Positions 36,396 to 47,254 of a stretch of DNA of 64,000 bases are shown here, one piece after another (position 1 is the stretch's first letter; every line of letters begins with the position of its first letter). The translations under genes were made by a program, and so were the position numbers. Under the pieces are notes generated by a model that did not search any database, was not told the origin of the DNA, and saw only the letters and a list, made by a program, of their open reading frames with translations. Location: assembly GCA_003996215.1 (NCBI GenBank), contig QJPP01007526.1, positions 806,001-870,000 on the forward strand, read 5' to 3'. This DNA is from Jaltomata sinuosa (taxonomy: Eukaryota > Streptophyta > Magnoliopsida > Solanales > Solanaceae).

Positions 36396-37649
36396 AATGT
36401 CAACAAACCACAGTCAATATATGAACACACACAACTTGTAAAACCAACAAGTAAACACCTGATGAACCTAGACATTCCACACAACTTCCCTAAGCAATGT
36501 AATACATACAATCACTTAGACATGAGTACATGAATATACACATTCACAGAAAATCATAAGCCACCACCTACCCTTTTTCGGGTACAACTACGAACCATCA
36601 ATTCTCGTCCGAAGACTATTTCCCGGTTTGCCCCTTTTTATTTTAACATGTAACTAGCGATTTCCCCTTTTAGATAAACACACAAGCATGCGACACGCTT
36701 CCCTTTTCTAACCTTAGCCAGACCGCCGCTAAGTCTCATGCAATAAACATTCCTGAAACCCCACCTAGGAGCTTCCTATTCCCATTTCCCGTGCTCCCAA
36801 GCACTTTCCCGGTTCCCCAAACCTTTCTGACAAGCTAGTCCTCCAACCCATCATTTTATCACGACAATATGAATAAGTTGAACACATAATACCATTCACA
36901 AGACCAGACATTCCGTACATCCTAGAAACAACACAACCAATCCTGAATCGGCTAGACTCCGTGTCCGGAGGCCTAAAACATGGATTCTCCATTTCTACTA
37001 TACAACAAGTACAGAAAGTAAACAGGTCTAACTACTCATGAAAACCTAGCCTACCTGGGCGCCAAACAGTTGTAACTGTGCGTTTCTGGATCTGTGGAGG
37101 CATTCCTAGCGGTCCTGCAGGCCCGGATTCGTAATTTCGCATCCTTTTACCGAAATTCCTTTCTCGTTCTTGGTCTAAAAATAACACACAATATATACAA
37201 TTAACACACAAGGCCTACACATTACCCAGACTATACCAAATCCCCAAACCCCAGGCCACCCATAATCATCCCACCCTTTTTTCAGGCTTTCCCCCCATTA
37301 ATTCTCCTAGTTCTATCATATTTTTTTACAGATAAAACAGGGAATTAAACAACCTATGATCATAATAATGTACTTTAATCCATACCCAAGAACTCACATG
37401 CTTGGAATCCTCTTCCTTCCCCAAATTCCACCATCTCTAGGTCATTCCAACCCTTCCCCAATTTCTCTCCTAGCAATTCTATCGCATAGGAAACGTATAA
37501 CAGAGTTTGGGGAACGAAAGCCTTACCTTAGGGAATATTTTTGACGGAAGAATGAGGAAAAACGCCTGGAATCGCCTAGCCCTTCTCCCAAAATGAATTT
37601 GTGAAAAATTGATGTTTTGGGGAATGTTTTTGCATTAAAACCCCGTCGG

Positions 37650-37785
37650 CCCTCTATAGCGGTCGCCGCTCCGCTATAGTAGTCCTGCTATAGCGGCAGG
37701 CTGCCGCTATAGCGGTTTTAAGTGGGTTGACCGCCCCTTGAACGCCGCTATAGCGGTAATTTTCACCGCTATCGCGCCTGATCGC
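37650..37785. repeat. CCGCTATAGCGG palindrome cluster, 5' LTR
   Basis: Counterpart of 31840-31970 with a different arrangement: CTGCTATAGCGGCAG and GCCGCTATAGCGGT lie side by side, and the copy that is an 18-bp palindrome in the other LTR is here CCGCTATCGCGCC. Confidence 0.85.
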
Positions 37786-38141
37786 GCTCGTCAGGGACTG
37801 AATGTCCGAAAATCTGCCAGTTTTGGCCATTTTGCAACACACTTGCTTCTCCCGACGACCTGAAGCAACCCTTTCACGTCAAACGCGATTCCGGGAGTTC
37901 TACTAACCCAAATGCTCTTCCGAAAAATCCCCCCGACTCCTTTATGTCTTGGTTATGCGGAAAACTAGATTAACACAAGACACCTAAACCCATACTTACC
38001 CGGATTTCCCTAGACTCTACCTCGCTCCAAATCCGGCCGAGGCTAGCCTAGCCCAGAATTTCAAACTCCCAAACCCGGAGTTTTCTAACTCTAACACTTG
38101 GCACGATTGGACTACCCGTAATGACGGACCCGGTCGTTACA

Positions 38142-38325
38142 GAGAGTCAAGTTCTGAACTGGGTTTGGGAGTCGAGTCTCGTGTCACGAGTCAAAGTCGA
38201 GGTAGAGAGTAGGGTCTCGAGTCAGTAGCAGTATCGAGTGTTAGGTCATGTGTCGGGGTCAGAGTCAGGTTCGGAGGTCGGGGTAGGGAGTCAGCTCGAG
38301 GGTTAGGGTCGAAGTCGGGGTTGAT
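38142..38325 (+). repeat. Continuation of the GTC-rich array
   Basis: The same GAGTC, GGGTC, GTCGGGGTC vocabulary resumes right after the retrotransposon, showing that the array was one unit before the insertion. Confidence 0.8.
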
Positions 38326-38341
38326 TCCCCTTCATATCAAA

Positions 38342-39496
38342 CCCACGTTAGTGTCCAATATTTTAGCCGATTATCTACTTATTAGTTTAAGGTAGTATTT
38401 TCTTAAAACCCTTAATAAATAAATAATAATAGTAATAACAATAATCATAATAATTAGAAAATTTCTTTAATAATGCCTAAAAAGAAATTCTTTTCGTTAT
38501 TAATTACAATGCAATATTAACACAATTATTTTCATATATTGATTTTTAAGGATAAGACATTTTGTTGGCAAATCTATGTCAAATGAGAAGAAACAATCAA
38601 AAATAAAACAAGAAGAATACGAACGATATATCCGTGCATTTTAATCAGCTATAAAATGGTACTCATGTTGTTTTCAAGTTACTAAATTCATTTACTATAA
38701 TTTTTTTAATTTTTCTATATAATCAGCTTTAATTATCATTTTAAAAAATTAATATTTTAAATAATTATACTATTCGAGTGTAGAAGTCACCAATATAATT
38801 TTATATATTTAATGTGACAGCACCTAAATAAATAAAGAAATAAATAAAAAGAGCAATAGATAAAACTTAGGCCAGTTAGCGTATGATTGCAAATAACTCA
38901 AAAAAACAAGTGAATTATAGAGTCAAAAATATACCAAAGGGAATGGACCGACCAATAAATAATGTAACAATGTGGACCCACTAATCAATAAGCCATTAAA
39001 TGCAAATCAACAATAATTACACACTTATGAATCAACACTTTTATACACACATATATACAGTTTATATATAAAATTATAGATATAAATTATAATATTATAT
39101 TGCCTGAACAGATGAGATAAGAAAGAATTAAACTTGGGGTGGTGTTGTAGGCAGGGGCATAGCCACGTTTCGTGAAGAGTGGTCAATTGAATAACTTTTA
39201 TCAGAAAACTATATGACAATTATAAGCTAAAAATTACTATTATACTTATATATTAAATCTTAATATTTTTAACGAAACTTCTAATTTCGTCATTAGGTAT
39301 TGGGTGGTCGAAGAGGGTGGGGGTATATCAGTCATGTATGAGGTGTATTATTGTAATTCCAATAAAGAAGGTGAACTATAGAAGTAATATTAAAGGGAAA
39401 GACAAAAGGAAAATATCAGAAGCAAAATTGGCACGGTTACTTCTTCTTTTTTCTTTATTTTTCCTCTTTGTGTATGTGAATATACATATATTTTAC
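38342..39496. other. AT-rich intergenic stretch
   Basis: No gene is seen. About 39155-39300 (CAGGGGCATAGCCACG ...) looks like one end of a hAT MITE. Confidence 0.4.
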
Positions 39497-39953
39497 TGAA
39501 AAAGGCCAAAAAATATTCCTAATATATTGAAAGCTACTTATAAATATCCTCTATTGATCTTTTGATCTAAAAATACCTTTAATGTTTTTTTTTTGTTCAA
39601 AAGTACCCTTTAAACTAACAAAGTCAAATTTGGGTATTTAAAATAGCTACATATCGTCTTCTCAGATTGTCACATTTTTAATTTGAATCGTGAGTTTAGA
39701 ATCCTGTGAAACAGGTCAGGCAGGTTGGTTTTAAAAAACGGGTGGATTATAATTTAATCCCCAAATTAAAAACATGGCAAGCTGAGAAGACGATACGTGA
39801 CTATTTTAAAGACTCAAATTTGACTCCGTTAGTTTCACGGGTACTTTTGAGCCCAAATTAAAAAGAGGTTAAGGATATTTTGAGACCAGAAGGCTAACTG
39901 ACGATATTTGTGAGCCATTTTCAGTGGTTAGAAGTATTTTTGGTCCGTTTTCA
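39497..39953. mobile_element. MULE-like MITE with 10-bp target duplication
   Basis: The left TGAAAAAGGCCAAAAAATA and right (minus strand) TGAAAACGGACCAAAAATA termini are inverted repeats, and the similarity continues inward. TATATTTTAC occurs on both sides (39487-39496 and 39954-39963). The interior has a second inverted pair, CATATCGTCTTCTCAG at about 39650 and CTGAGAAGACGATACG at about 39782. 457 bp, non-coding. Confidence 0.8.
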
Positions 39954-40466
39954 TATATTTTACATAGATAAAGAAAAAAGAGAGTATATATGTAATTGAT
40001 TAAGAGAGGACTAGTACTCACTTTTTCTCACACTTTAACGATACATTTGTACGTATAAATGTAAACATAGAGAATATGTAATGTATTATTTTATATAATG
40101 TATTGATTGCTTAGGTGAGTTTACTTTGTTACATACATGAAGGAAAAGAAGATTATGTTTAGGTATAGTTTGTTTTATGTCTTTTGCTTCGCTGGTTGGG
40201 GGCTTCTGCTTACCCACTCAAATCACTATGTTATATTTACGGATACAACTGTGAACCCCCCCAACTGTCCCCTCACCCTTCTGGCTTTATATACTAATAA
40301 TTTACCCGCACTTTATGTTTACGCTAAATTAATAGATGCACATACATTTACCAAATACATATAATGTACGTAACTCGATTTATAATGGATTTTCCACTCC
40401 ACCAGTCGGATGCCTAAACATAGTTCTGTCCGGCGTCCCGTTGCGGGAGCACCAAGCGCAATGGTG

Positions 40467-40812
40467 GTTAAATTACATAAAGAGCCAAACATCCCTACCA
40501 TATTTACTAACTCTCCCACTACTTTCTTTTAATTACTTAATATACCACATGTTAACAAAAAATCCTTCGGATACATCCCACCCATCGGATACATCCCAAC
40601 CCTCGGATACACGTGTAACCTCTCAGATACATGCGGATACATGTTGTAACCCCTCTGATACATGCGTGATACCGATGTATCCGAGATAAAATCATGTATC
40701 TAGATGCCTTATGTAATGTATCCGAGTGGTTGGGATGTATCCGAAGGGAAAGAAGTGGGAAAAAGAGTAATTAGCTCCTAAAGATATGTGTTTTAGGTAA
40801 GTTCCCCTAAAA
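40467..40812. mobile_element. Foldback element with GATGTATCCGAG motifs, copy 2
   Basis: It is related to the element at 10485-10877. It shares CCTACCATATTTACTAACTC, TTTTAATTACTTAATATACCACAT, the CGGATACATC motifs and their inverses, and the AAAGAGTAATTAGCTC edge. The internal motif number differs between the copies. The overlapping 117-codon ORF at 40336-40689 is not supported. Confidence 0.55.
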
Positions 40813-40992
40813 AATATACTCCCTATATATATGTTACAAACTACACGAATGGTATAGGGATTAAGCTTTAGGTTCTTATTATTGAACCCATTACATTTTT
40901 GAATTTATGTGGTTCATAATCTATTACTGTTATACCTTCTATAATGACGTTACGTTATTTGTCTAGATTTTTTTGAATGTTATAGCGAGATG

Positions 40993-41150
40993 TTCACTAC
41001 AAAAACGAAATGGAATTAGCTAGCTATGAACTTCATCGCTAAATTAATCATAGCTAACAAAATTTAGTGACAAGCCATCGCTAAACCGGCTAAATAGGAT
41101 TCGGCGGTTTTTAATTTCTATTTTATTTAGAGATGGTTGTTATAGAAAAT
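40993..41150 (+). mobile_element. Possible CACTA end fragment
   Basis: CACTACAAAAACGAAATGG at 40993 is a good CACTA-type terminus, followed by repeated ATCGCTAAA motifs in the subterminal region. No opposite end (TTTTTGTAGTG) was found nearby. Confidence 0.4.
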
Positions 41151-42201
41151 ATATAATATAATATGAAAGTCGATTTTTTTTTAAAAAAACTGGTTATTAT
41201 AGTAAAATATAATTATAGAAATTGTTGTTCTAGTCCGACTGTATATATTAAAATAGTAGTAATAGTTTTTCACATATTTTTTTATACGCCGTATCAAAAA
41301 ATATTAGGTTTATATGAAATCAATATTCATATTTTCCAGTGTTTGCATATAAAATTTTCATCATAATTAATTACTAATATGTATTTTCACCGTGGTAAAA
41401 TCTGCCATGCATAATGCATTTTGTGTAACAAGACAAATCATGAAAATCAATTCAATGAATTAAAACATTTTGACAGAATATGAAATACCATGAAGAAGAC
41501 CACTGTCAACATACCTATTAGTAGCTTGTGTTTCGACGTGCGATATAAAGTCATAATTTTTAAATCAACGTTTAAATATGTAATTTGGAATTATGATTTG
41601 AAATCGATTTCAAATTCACCAAAAAAACATGATTTGAAATTTTAAATCATGATTTTATTTTTATTTTTAAATATAAAACTTGATCCATAATTTATATTTT
41701 GTTAAAAAAGATTTATCATTTTAAATTTTGCAAAAAAAGACTCTTGCTCGACGTAAGAGATTGTCCGCAACATATTGTGAAAGTACTATATTAAAGAATA
41801 ACTAGTCACTAATATCCTTGACTAGCGAATCTTTATAAAATTATGTGTCGTATTTGAAAGGTTGTAATCGTGAATATTTATTTGTAAAAAAAATGTAGAT
41901 AGCGATTTATCAATGCAATACTTTAGGATATTCCAATATGTTGTTATGAACTATGATTTGCTCATTTCGTAAGGTTGCATAAGAATTGGAGAAATTTTGA
42001 TATTTTATCACGACTTATGGTGTTTTCATGTTTATGAGAAAAAATATAACTTAAAAAATTCAAATTGCATGTCCAAACAAAATTTTAACTCCATATCAAA
42101 TAATTTCATATCACATGTCCAAACGGCCCTTTCTTCTTATGTTGCCTCTTTTTCTTTCTTCTTTTTATTGTTTCATTAAGAAAATAAGGAAAACTTTACT
42201 A
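41151..42201. other. AT-rich intergenic stretch
   Basis: No gene is seen. About 41550-41660 and 42040-42125 contain TGATTTGAAAT / ATTTCATATCACATGTCC segments that look like two ends of a degenerate MITE. Confidence 0.4.
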
Positions 42202-42432
42202 CTCCCTCGATTTCTTTTTACTTGTCCATTATTAACTTGAAAAAAAAATTATTTATTAAAAATTTAATTTATTAAGTATTTATTTTTAATTATACTTTAA
42301 AAAATTTAAATTACACTATTAATACTTTATATATGTATTACATTAATGATAAGTGTAAAAAGATAATAATCTCTCTCTCTTGATTGCTAATTTTTTTAAT
42401 ATAAAGTACAAGTAAAAAGGAACAGAGACAGT
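42202..42432. mobile_element. Stowaway-like MITE
   Basis: The left CTCCCTCGATTTCTTTTTAC and right ...GTACAAGTAAAAAGGAACAG ends are inverted relatives. The left side is preceded by TA. AT-rich and non-coding. Confidence 0.6.
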
Positions 42433-42464
42433 GTTTTATTTTTTTGCTGTTGTTAATGAAAGGG

Positions 42465-42595
42465 CTTTCTCGAGTTGAAGGTCTATCGAAAATAATTACT
42501 TTATCTCTAAGGTAAAAATACGGTATACATATACTTTACCTCTTTAGATCTCATTTTTGTGAAAATATATTGAATATGTTATTTTTGTTGTTGAT
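42465..42595 (+). mobile_element. TS/SolS-type SINE, degenerate
   Basis: TCGAGTTGAAGGTCTATCGA, TATCTCTAAGGTAAAAATACG, ATACTTTACCTCTTTAGATC and a TTTTTGTTGTTG tail follow the SINE order. Confidence 0.6.
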
Positions 42596-43177
42596 CGAAG
42601 GGCATATAAGAAAGTTGGAAATTCAGATTATAAATACAAGCTGTAAGGTAGCTGAGTACATTTTTTTTTTTTTAAAAAAAAAAGGTGATTGATGCCAAGC
42701 ACTACTTACAGTTGATGTATTTGCAAGTAAGATTAGATTCTTTAGGTGACTTATTATCCCTAATTATATTAATTACTTTAATTTGATTTAGAGATCTTTG
42801 GATGACTCTGTAAAAATGACTCTAGTTGGCATAATTAATTATATATATATTTTTAAAAATAGAGAATGAAATAGGTGATATGTCCATGTGCTTAGTAAGA
42901 ATACGTGAGAGTGTTAATCATTGTAAATTAATAAAATACTACTGCTATCATATACTATTCAAGAAGTTAATGGTATGAGTTGGATGAATATGATATGTCA
43001 ACATCTATATTTTTTCTTTTTATCTTTCTTTACTAAGTGATTATGATTCACATCATTTGTACAGTTGTAACTTTTTTTTAAAAAAAAATAATGTTCCTCC
43101 GTCTCAATTATATGATACCATTTGATTTGATATAAAATTTATAAAATAACATACCCAATGAAATCTTACAAATGGGT

Positions 43178-43262
43178 TTGAAGAGGGTAAAGTGTACGCA
43201 CACCTTGTCACTACCTCGTGAAGGTAGAAAAACTATTTTTGAAAGATCGTCAGCTTAAGTCA
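43178..43262 (-). mobile_element. TS/SolS-type SINE fragment
   Basis: GAGGGTAAAGTGTACGCACACC and ACCTCGTGAAGGTAG correspond to the middle of the full copy that starts right after it at 43273. It is an older copy adjacent to a younger one. It lies next to a lone Stowaway-like end at about 43095. Confidence 0.6.
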
Positions 43263-43272
43263 ACAAATTCAA

Positions 43273-43448
43273 GTACAACAACAACAACAACAACAACATA
43301 CTCAGTGTATTCCCACAGCGTGGGGTCTGGGGAGGGTAGAGTGTACGCAGTCCATACCACTACCTCAGAGGTGAGGTAGAGAGGCTGTTTCCGATAGACC
43401 CCCGGCTCAAAACAAAATAGTCTAAAAATAGGCTAAAAAGGACGTAAC
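43273..43448 (-). mobile_element. TS/SolS-type SINE, well preserved
   Basis: A (CAA)n run (minus strand TTG tail), then ATACTCAGTGTATTCCCAC, GGTCTGGGGAGGGTAGAGTG, TACGCAGTCCATACC, GGTGAGGTAGAGAGGCTG, GATAGACCCCCGGCTC and AGGCTAAAAAGGACGTAAC. It matches the copy at 56850-57017 almost base for base, indicating recent activity. Confidence 0.8.
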
Positions 43449-45326
43449 AATGATACAGGGTAAAAATACAAGATAAAACTACAAAGAAGAAGAAAACAGT
43501 AAGGAAAACATAACAACTAACAAGGGAAGCAATGCAAAACCTACGAGAAAAGAGCAAAAATAATAAAATAGTACGATAATAATTAGAAGAAGTGTTTTAA
43601 TATATAAGCATGGAAATTGTTTTCTTCCTTTTCAATAAGGGACAAATAAACTTTGTTCAAATTTCATTCTCCTCCATTTAATTTTCCTTTATTTTTCAAT
43701 TCGCACCTTTAATTAAAAAACACAAAAGTAACTTTATTTTTTATTCTCTTAATTTATTTATTATATTTTTTGGTTGTGAGGAAGACCAAGGACGGATGAT
43801 AGTGTCGGTTAACTTTTGTCTAAATTTTATATTTATATTACAAAATTCACAAAGTATCTGTATATACATATTTAATTGTAAATTTAAATATTATTTTAAT
43901 ATTAATTTAAGGTCATTGTATAACTCATAAATTTTAAATCCTGAATTTGTCTTTTAAGCAAGACACGAGTATAGGATATGAAAGAAAAACTCTCTGGTAA
44001 AAGTCGAACATTATCTATGTTATTATAAAAACACAAGACGAACACAAAATATTGATTGATATTTTAAAAATAGATTTCAAATTGAATAAAATTGTAATTT
44101 AACTATATTTTTTAATATTTAGAATTTGAAATCAATTAAAATCTTAGTTGATAAATCTCTTCTTATTTAAATTATATGTACGGAATCCTAATATTTTGAA
44201 TTTTAAGTCAATTAAGATTACCTTATATAAATCCCTTTTTCTCAAACTAAATTATGTAACATAATTATAATACCTTCAGAAAATGCACTAAACTAAAGCA
44301 AATAAACTTCTTCTTATCGAAAAAATTATTAGATTTGTTTTTGAATGAAAAATTCTCCAAATTTCCTTTATACTTGAGTTCTCTACGGTAGTTATGCACA
44401 AAAAAAATCCTTATTAGGAAGCGTTTTTTTCAAATGAAATTTACGCAATACGAATTCAAATTGATCAGATTTCAATGTGAGTGCTGAACATTGGATGAAA
44501 TTTTTTTTAAGCAAAAAAAGTTAAGCACAAAAGATAACTAGTTTCTGATTTCATGACAAAGTAAATAAAGTACTTATAAAGTGATACACGAGATTGTTAT
44601 TTATCTACCTTATCTATATAAACATGAAGCTCGAATATGAAATATTAATTGACTTTTTTTATTCTAAAGAAATAGATTTCATGCTTGAAAAAATACAATT
44701 TATTTATCTTCTTGATTATAGAAGTAAGATATTTAAATTTATTTTTGTAAGAAGAGTATCGAGCAATTAGAAAATAGAGAAAAGTCGATTACAGTATAAT
44801 ATTAAAATAAAAATAGGTTAAATGTAAATTTGAAGCAATAAGGATGAAATCATATAGACAAAATATATTCTAAATGAGTTGGCATTATTTTATTTTTTTT
44901 TCATTCATTCTAATACATGATGGCTCCCCAACGTTAATTACTGTTCAAAATTTACATTGCTACTTATCAAATTTTTAGGAGCTAAATGGTCAACCTTTTT
45001 CAGTCTCTAATTGTTGAAAGATCAAAAGATTTGATTTTTCAACTTGTTTGACAAATTTTTAAAAACAATTGTCAATTTTTTCTCTTTTGTGTTACCTCCC
45101 CCCCCCCCCCCCCCCCCAAATAATTTTAGGTGCAAAAGTAGCAATAAATTTCATATATATTCACACAAAAGCCCTTAGAAGTTAGAAATATAAAATCTCT
45201 AGGATTTTTGCCGGATGAGTTCTTCTATTATTGAGTTATCTAATTAATGGATTCAACATTCATAATTTTTGGGAAGTTACACTTTTTTCTAAAATTTTTA
45301 TTTTATAACTCAAGTATATTATTATA
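43449..45326. other. AT-rich intergenic stretch
   Basis: No gene is seen. About 43770-43960 (AAGGACGGATGATAG ... TTTAAATCCTGAATTTGTC) resembles a degenerate hAT MITE. A C homopolymer of about 18 bases lies at about 45099-45117. Confidence 0.4.
44365..44510 (+). mobile_element. Degenerate Au/SolS-like SINE 3' part
   Basis: AATCCTTATTAGGAAGCG, CGCAATACGAATTCAAATTG and CAATGTGAGTGCTGAACATTG follow the 3' half of the SINE at 46188. The 5' tRNA-like part is not recognisable. Confidence 0.45.
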
Positions 45327-45552
45327 TATCCTGTCCATCTCAATTTATGTGATGCACTTGAACTAGGCTCGAAGTTAATAAAAAAAGAAAAACTTTTAAA
45401 ATTTATGAGCTAAAACAACCAGTAAATATTTACGTGACTATAAAATGAATAGCTTAAAGTTAAATTATTTCTAGATATAAATAAAAATGTATAATTCCTT
45501 TTTAGACAAACTGAAAAGGAATGTACATCACGTAAGTTCGAACATATGGAGT
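45327..45552. mobile_element. Stowaway-like or related MITE
   Basis: The left TGTCCATCTCAATTTATGTG and right (minus strand) CACTCCATATGTTCGAACTTACGTG ends are imperfect inverted repeats; CTGAAAAGGAATGTACATCAC lies subterminally. Boundaries are approximate. Confidence 0.5.
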
Positions 45553-45630
45553 GATATTTATGTGATTCTTTTAAAATCATACATTCATTATACGCGCAAA
45601 GTGGGTTCCCAGAGTTTAGATTAACTAACA

Positions 45631-45955
45631 GTCTGTTTGGTCAAGCTTTTAAGAAGTTAAAATGCTTATTTTAGAAAATTAAAGTGTTTGACCTAACTTT
45701 TAGGGGAAAAAAATGTTTTTGGATAACAATAGAAACTATCGAAGCTAAAAAAAACATTCTTTTTCTCAGTAACATAACACTTTTGAAACTTTGAGTAAGC
45801 ATAAATTACTGCTCTAATATTGAAAAAAGTACATTTCAAATAGATAAGCAAAACAAAAACTATTATTCTTCAAAAATGTTTTTTTCTTTTGAAAAACATT
45901 TCTGATAAAAAATATTTTCAAGTTAAACAGATTTTAAAAACTTGGGCCAAACAAG
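45631..45955. mobile_element. TIR MITE with CTGTTTGG(T/C)C(A)AAGC ends
   Basis: The left GTCTGTTTGGTCAAGCTTTT and right (minus strand) CTTGTTTGGCCCAAGTTTTT ends are inverted. The interior is AAAAGTG-rich with two partial inverted copies. No flanking duplication could be read with confidence. Confidence 0.55.
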
Positions 45956-46187
45956 TTATAAATACGATTAACATTCATCATTTTAGAAACTTACACTTAA
46001 AAAAAAAAAATTATAACTCAAGGAAATATCTTTTAAATATATGTGTATACTCATGTTAATGCACGTATTCAAAATTAGCATCCGTAAAATATAAGGTAGC
46101 AGCTCTGTTACTCATGTTGATATATGAAAACTTATGGTTAAGTGAAAAGAATTCAAGCGAACTAACTTTAATTATCCACCAATAAGA

Positions 46188-46365
46188 GTTGTGGTGGAGT
46201 CGTAAGTACTTCTTAATCTTTAACAAGGGATTTCGGGTTCAAGTCCCTTTGAATACACAGTCGCGTTTGTTAGAGAGCACTTTACCTTTCAACATGAAAT
46301 TTTTCAACGCAAATTCAAATTTAATCGAACTCCAATGCGAATACTGAATATCAAATAAAAAAAAT
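46188..46365 (+). mobile_element. tRNA-derived SINE (Au/SolS-like), best copy
   Basis: TTGTGGTGGAGTCGTAAGTA is an A-box-like segment and GGGTTCAAGTCCC a B-box-like one, about 45 bp apart. The 3' part is TTCAACGCAAATTCAAATTT, ATCGAACTCCAATGCGAATAC and an A-rich end. The order and spacing fit a pol III-transcribed SINE. Confidence 0.65.
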
Positions 46366-46763
46366 AAACTTTAATTATTCCACAGGACATGCATCTTACA
46401 TGCGACGAATATTTTATGAACTTCATTATGTGACTTCTTTCTTGTTTATAATTTAACATGAAAAAGTAAGGAAACTAAAGGTAAACAATTCATTATTAAT
46501 TAATATAATTACACAAAAGATAGTATATAGTTATGTGGACTCACATGGACATTTTTCTTTTTGAACATGACGAGAACTCCATACATCTCCCCTGTATGTA
46601 TGGTAGGGTCACCATTTGTAACAAGCAATTTATTTTTCTACTTACACCACTAAGATGGCAACGGGATGGTTGGAATTTTTCTATTCTTAATCGTATATTT
46701 CAATTTTAAACTTTGGGAATGAAGAATTTTTTTGGAGTGAACGTTTTAGTTATTTTTAGTGAG

Positions 46764-46969
46764 TCTATCGACAGTAGCGAAATCAAAATTTTTACTAAAG
46801 GGTGTTAGAATATTAAAAAGTAAACACACGTAAAAAATAAAAGATGTCAAAATATAGTATTTATATATAAAACTGAAATTTTAACCTAATTAAACGGTGT
46901 AATTTTTTATGAACGGTTGTTAATTGACACCCCTTAATATAAGGTGGCTCCGCCACTACTACCCGGCAT
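46764..46969. mobile_element. Probable hAT MITE
   Basis: The left GTAGCGAAATCAAAATTTTT and right (minus strand) GTAGTGGCGGAGCCACC ends are imperfect inverted repeats. It contains AAACACACGTAAAAAATAAAA and GGTGTAATTTTT. It directly abuts the CACTA-type MITE that starts at 46973. Confidence 0.5.
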
Positions 46970-46972
46970 AAC

Positions 46973-47254
46973 CACTACTAAAAATAAAGGGTTTTTTCAC
47001 CGTGAATCAGTGGGAAATTTGTGTTATAGAATATGATTTTCTCACTCATTTTTCACCGAACCAGCTCACTGAAAAAATGTATGATGAAAAATAAATTCTC
47101 ACTAAAATAGTGAAAAACTTCCTAATTTTTTCATACGAAAATATTACTATTTTTTCTTTTTTCAACGATTCAGTCAAAATATCTGTAGAAATAGCACCAC
47201 TGAACATTTTTCAGTGAAAAATTTCATTGAAAAAATAGTAATTTTTCAATAGTG
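46973..47254. mobile_element. CACTA-type MITE with 3-bp AAC target duplication
   Basis: The left CACTACTAAAAATAAAGGG and right (minus strand) CACTATTGAAAAATTACT ends are inverted, and AAC flanks both sides (46970-46972 and 47255-47257), exactly the CACTA pattern. The 282-bp interior is full of short TTTTTCACTGAA / TTCAGTGAAAAA motifs in both orientations (subterminal repeats). Non-coding. Confidence 0.85.

Larger units (their letters stand above)
28659..38141 (-). mobile_element. Non-autonomous LTR retrotransposon (LARD-like)
   Basis: Two ~3.66-kb direct LTRs (28659-32326 and 34483-38141) flank a 2,156-bp internal region. Orientation is minus: read that way the LTR starts TGTAACGACC and ends GGGTCGTGACA. 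Two bases inside the internal region comes TGGTATCAAAGCC (plus 34468-34480), matching an initiator-Met tRNA primer site with one change. Flanking 5-mers GAGAA and GAGAG are a near-perfect target duplication. The internal region has no gag, protease, reverse transcriptase, RNase H or integrase. The leader next to the primer site resembles that of Tekay/Del chromoviruses (from memory). Large LTRs with a non-coding interior fit the LARD class, so an autonomous partner must supply proteins. Confidence 0.88.
34483..38141 (-). repeat. 5' LTR of the LARD-like element
   Basis: 3,659 bp, from TGTAACGACC (minus, at 38141) to GTGACA (34483). It is nearly collinear with the other LTR, with scattered substitutions and small indels. 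One example is the segment near 36450, which lacks about 20 bp present near 30630 in the other copy. Confidence 0.88.
26888..38341. mobile_element. Composite: TIR-ended element with GTC-rich array, split by an LTR element
   Basis: The left end GGGTGTGTTTGGTATGAAG (26888 on) and the right end, read on the minus strand, GTGGGTTTGATATGAAG (to about 38341) are inverted relatives. Between them lies a GTC-rich array on both sides of the LTR retrotransposon at 28659-38141. Removing the retrotransposon leaves an element of about 2 kb. No flanking duplication was found, so the claim that the ends belong together is inference. Confidence 0.45.

Noticed and set aside
40336..40689. 117-codon ORF on the plus strand
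   Set aside because: It spans the foldback repeat and shows SDTSHPSDTS-type artefact repeats.
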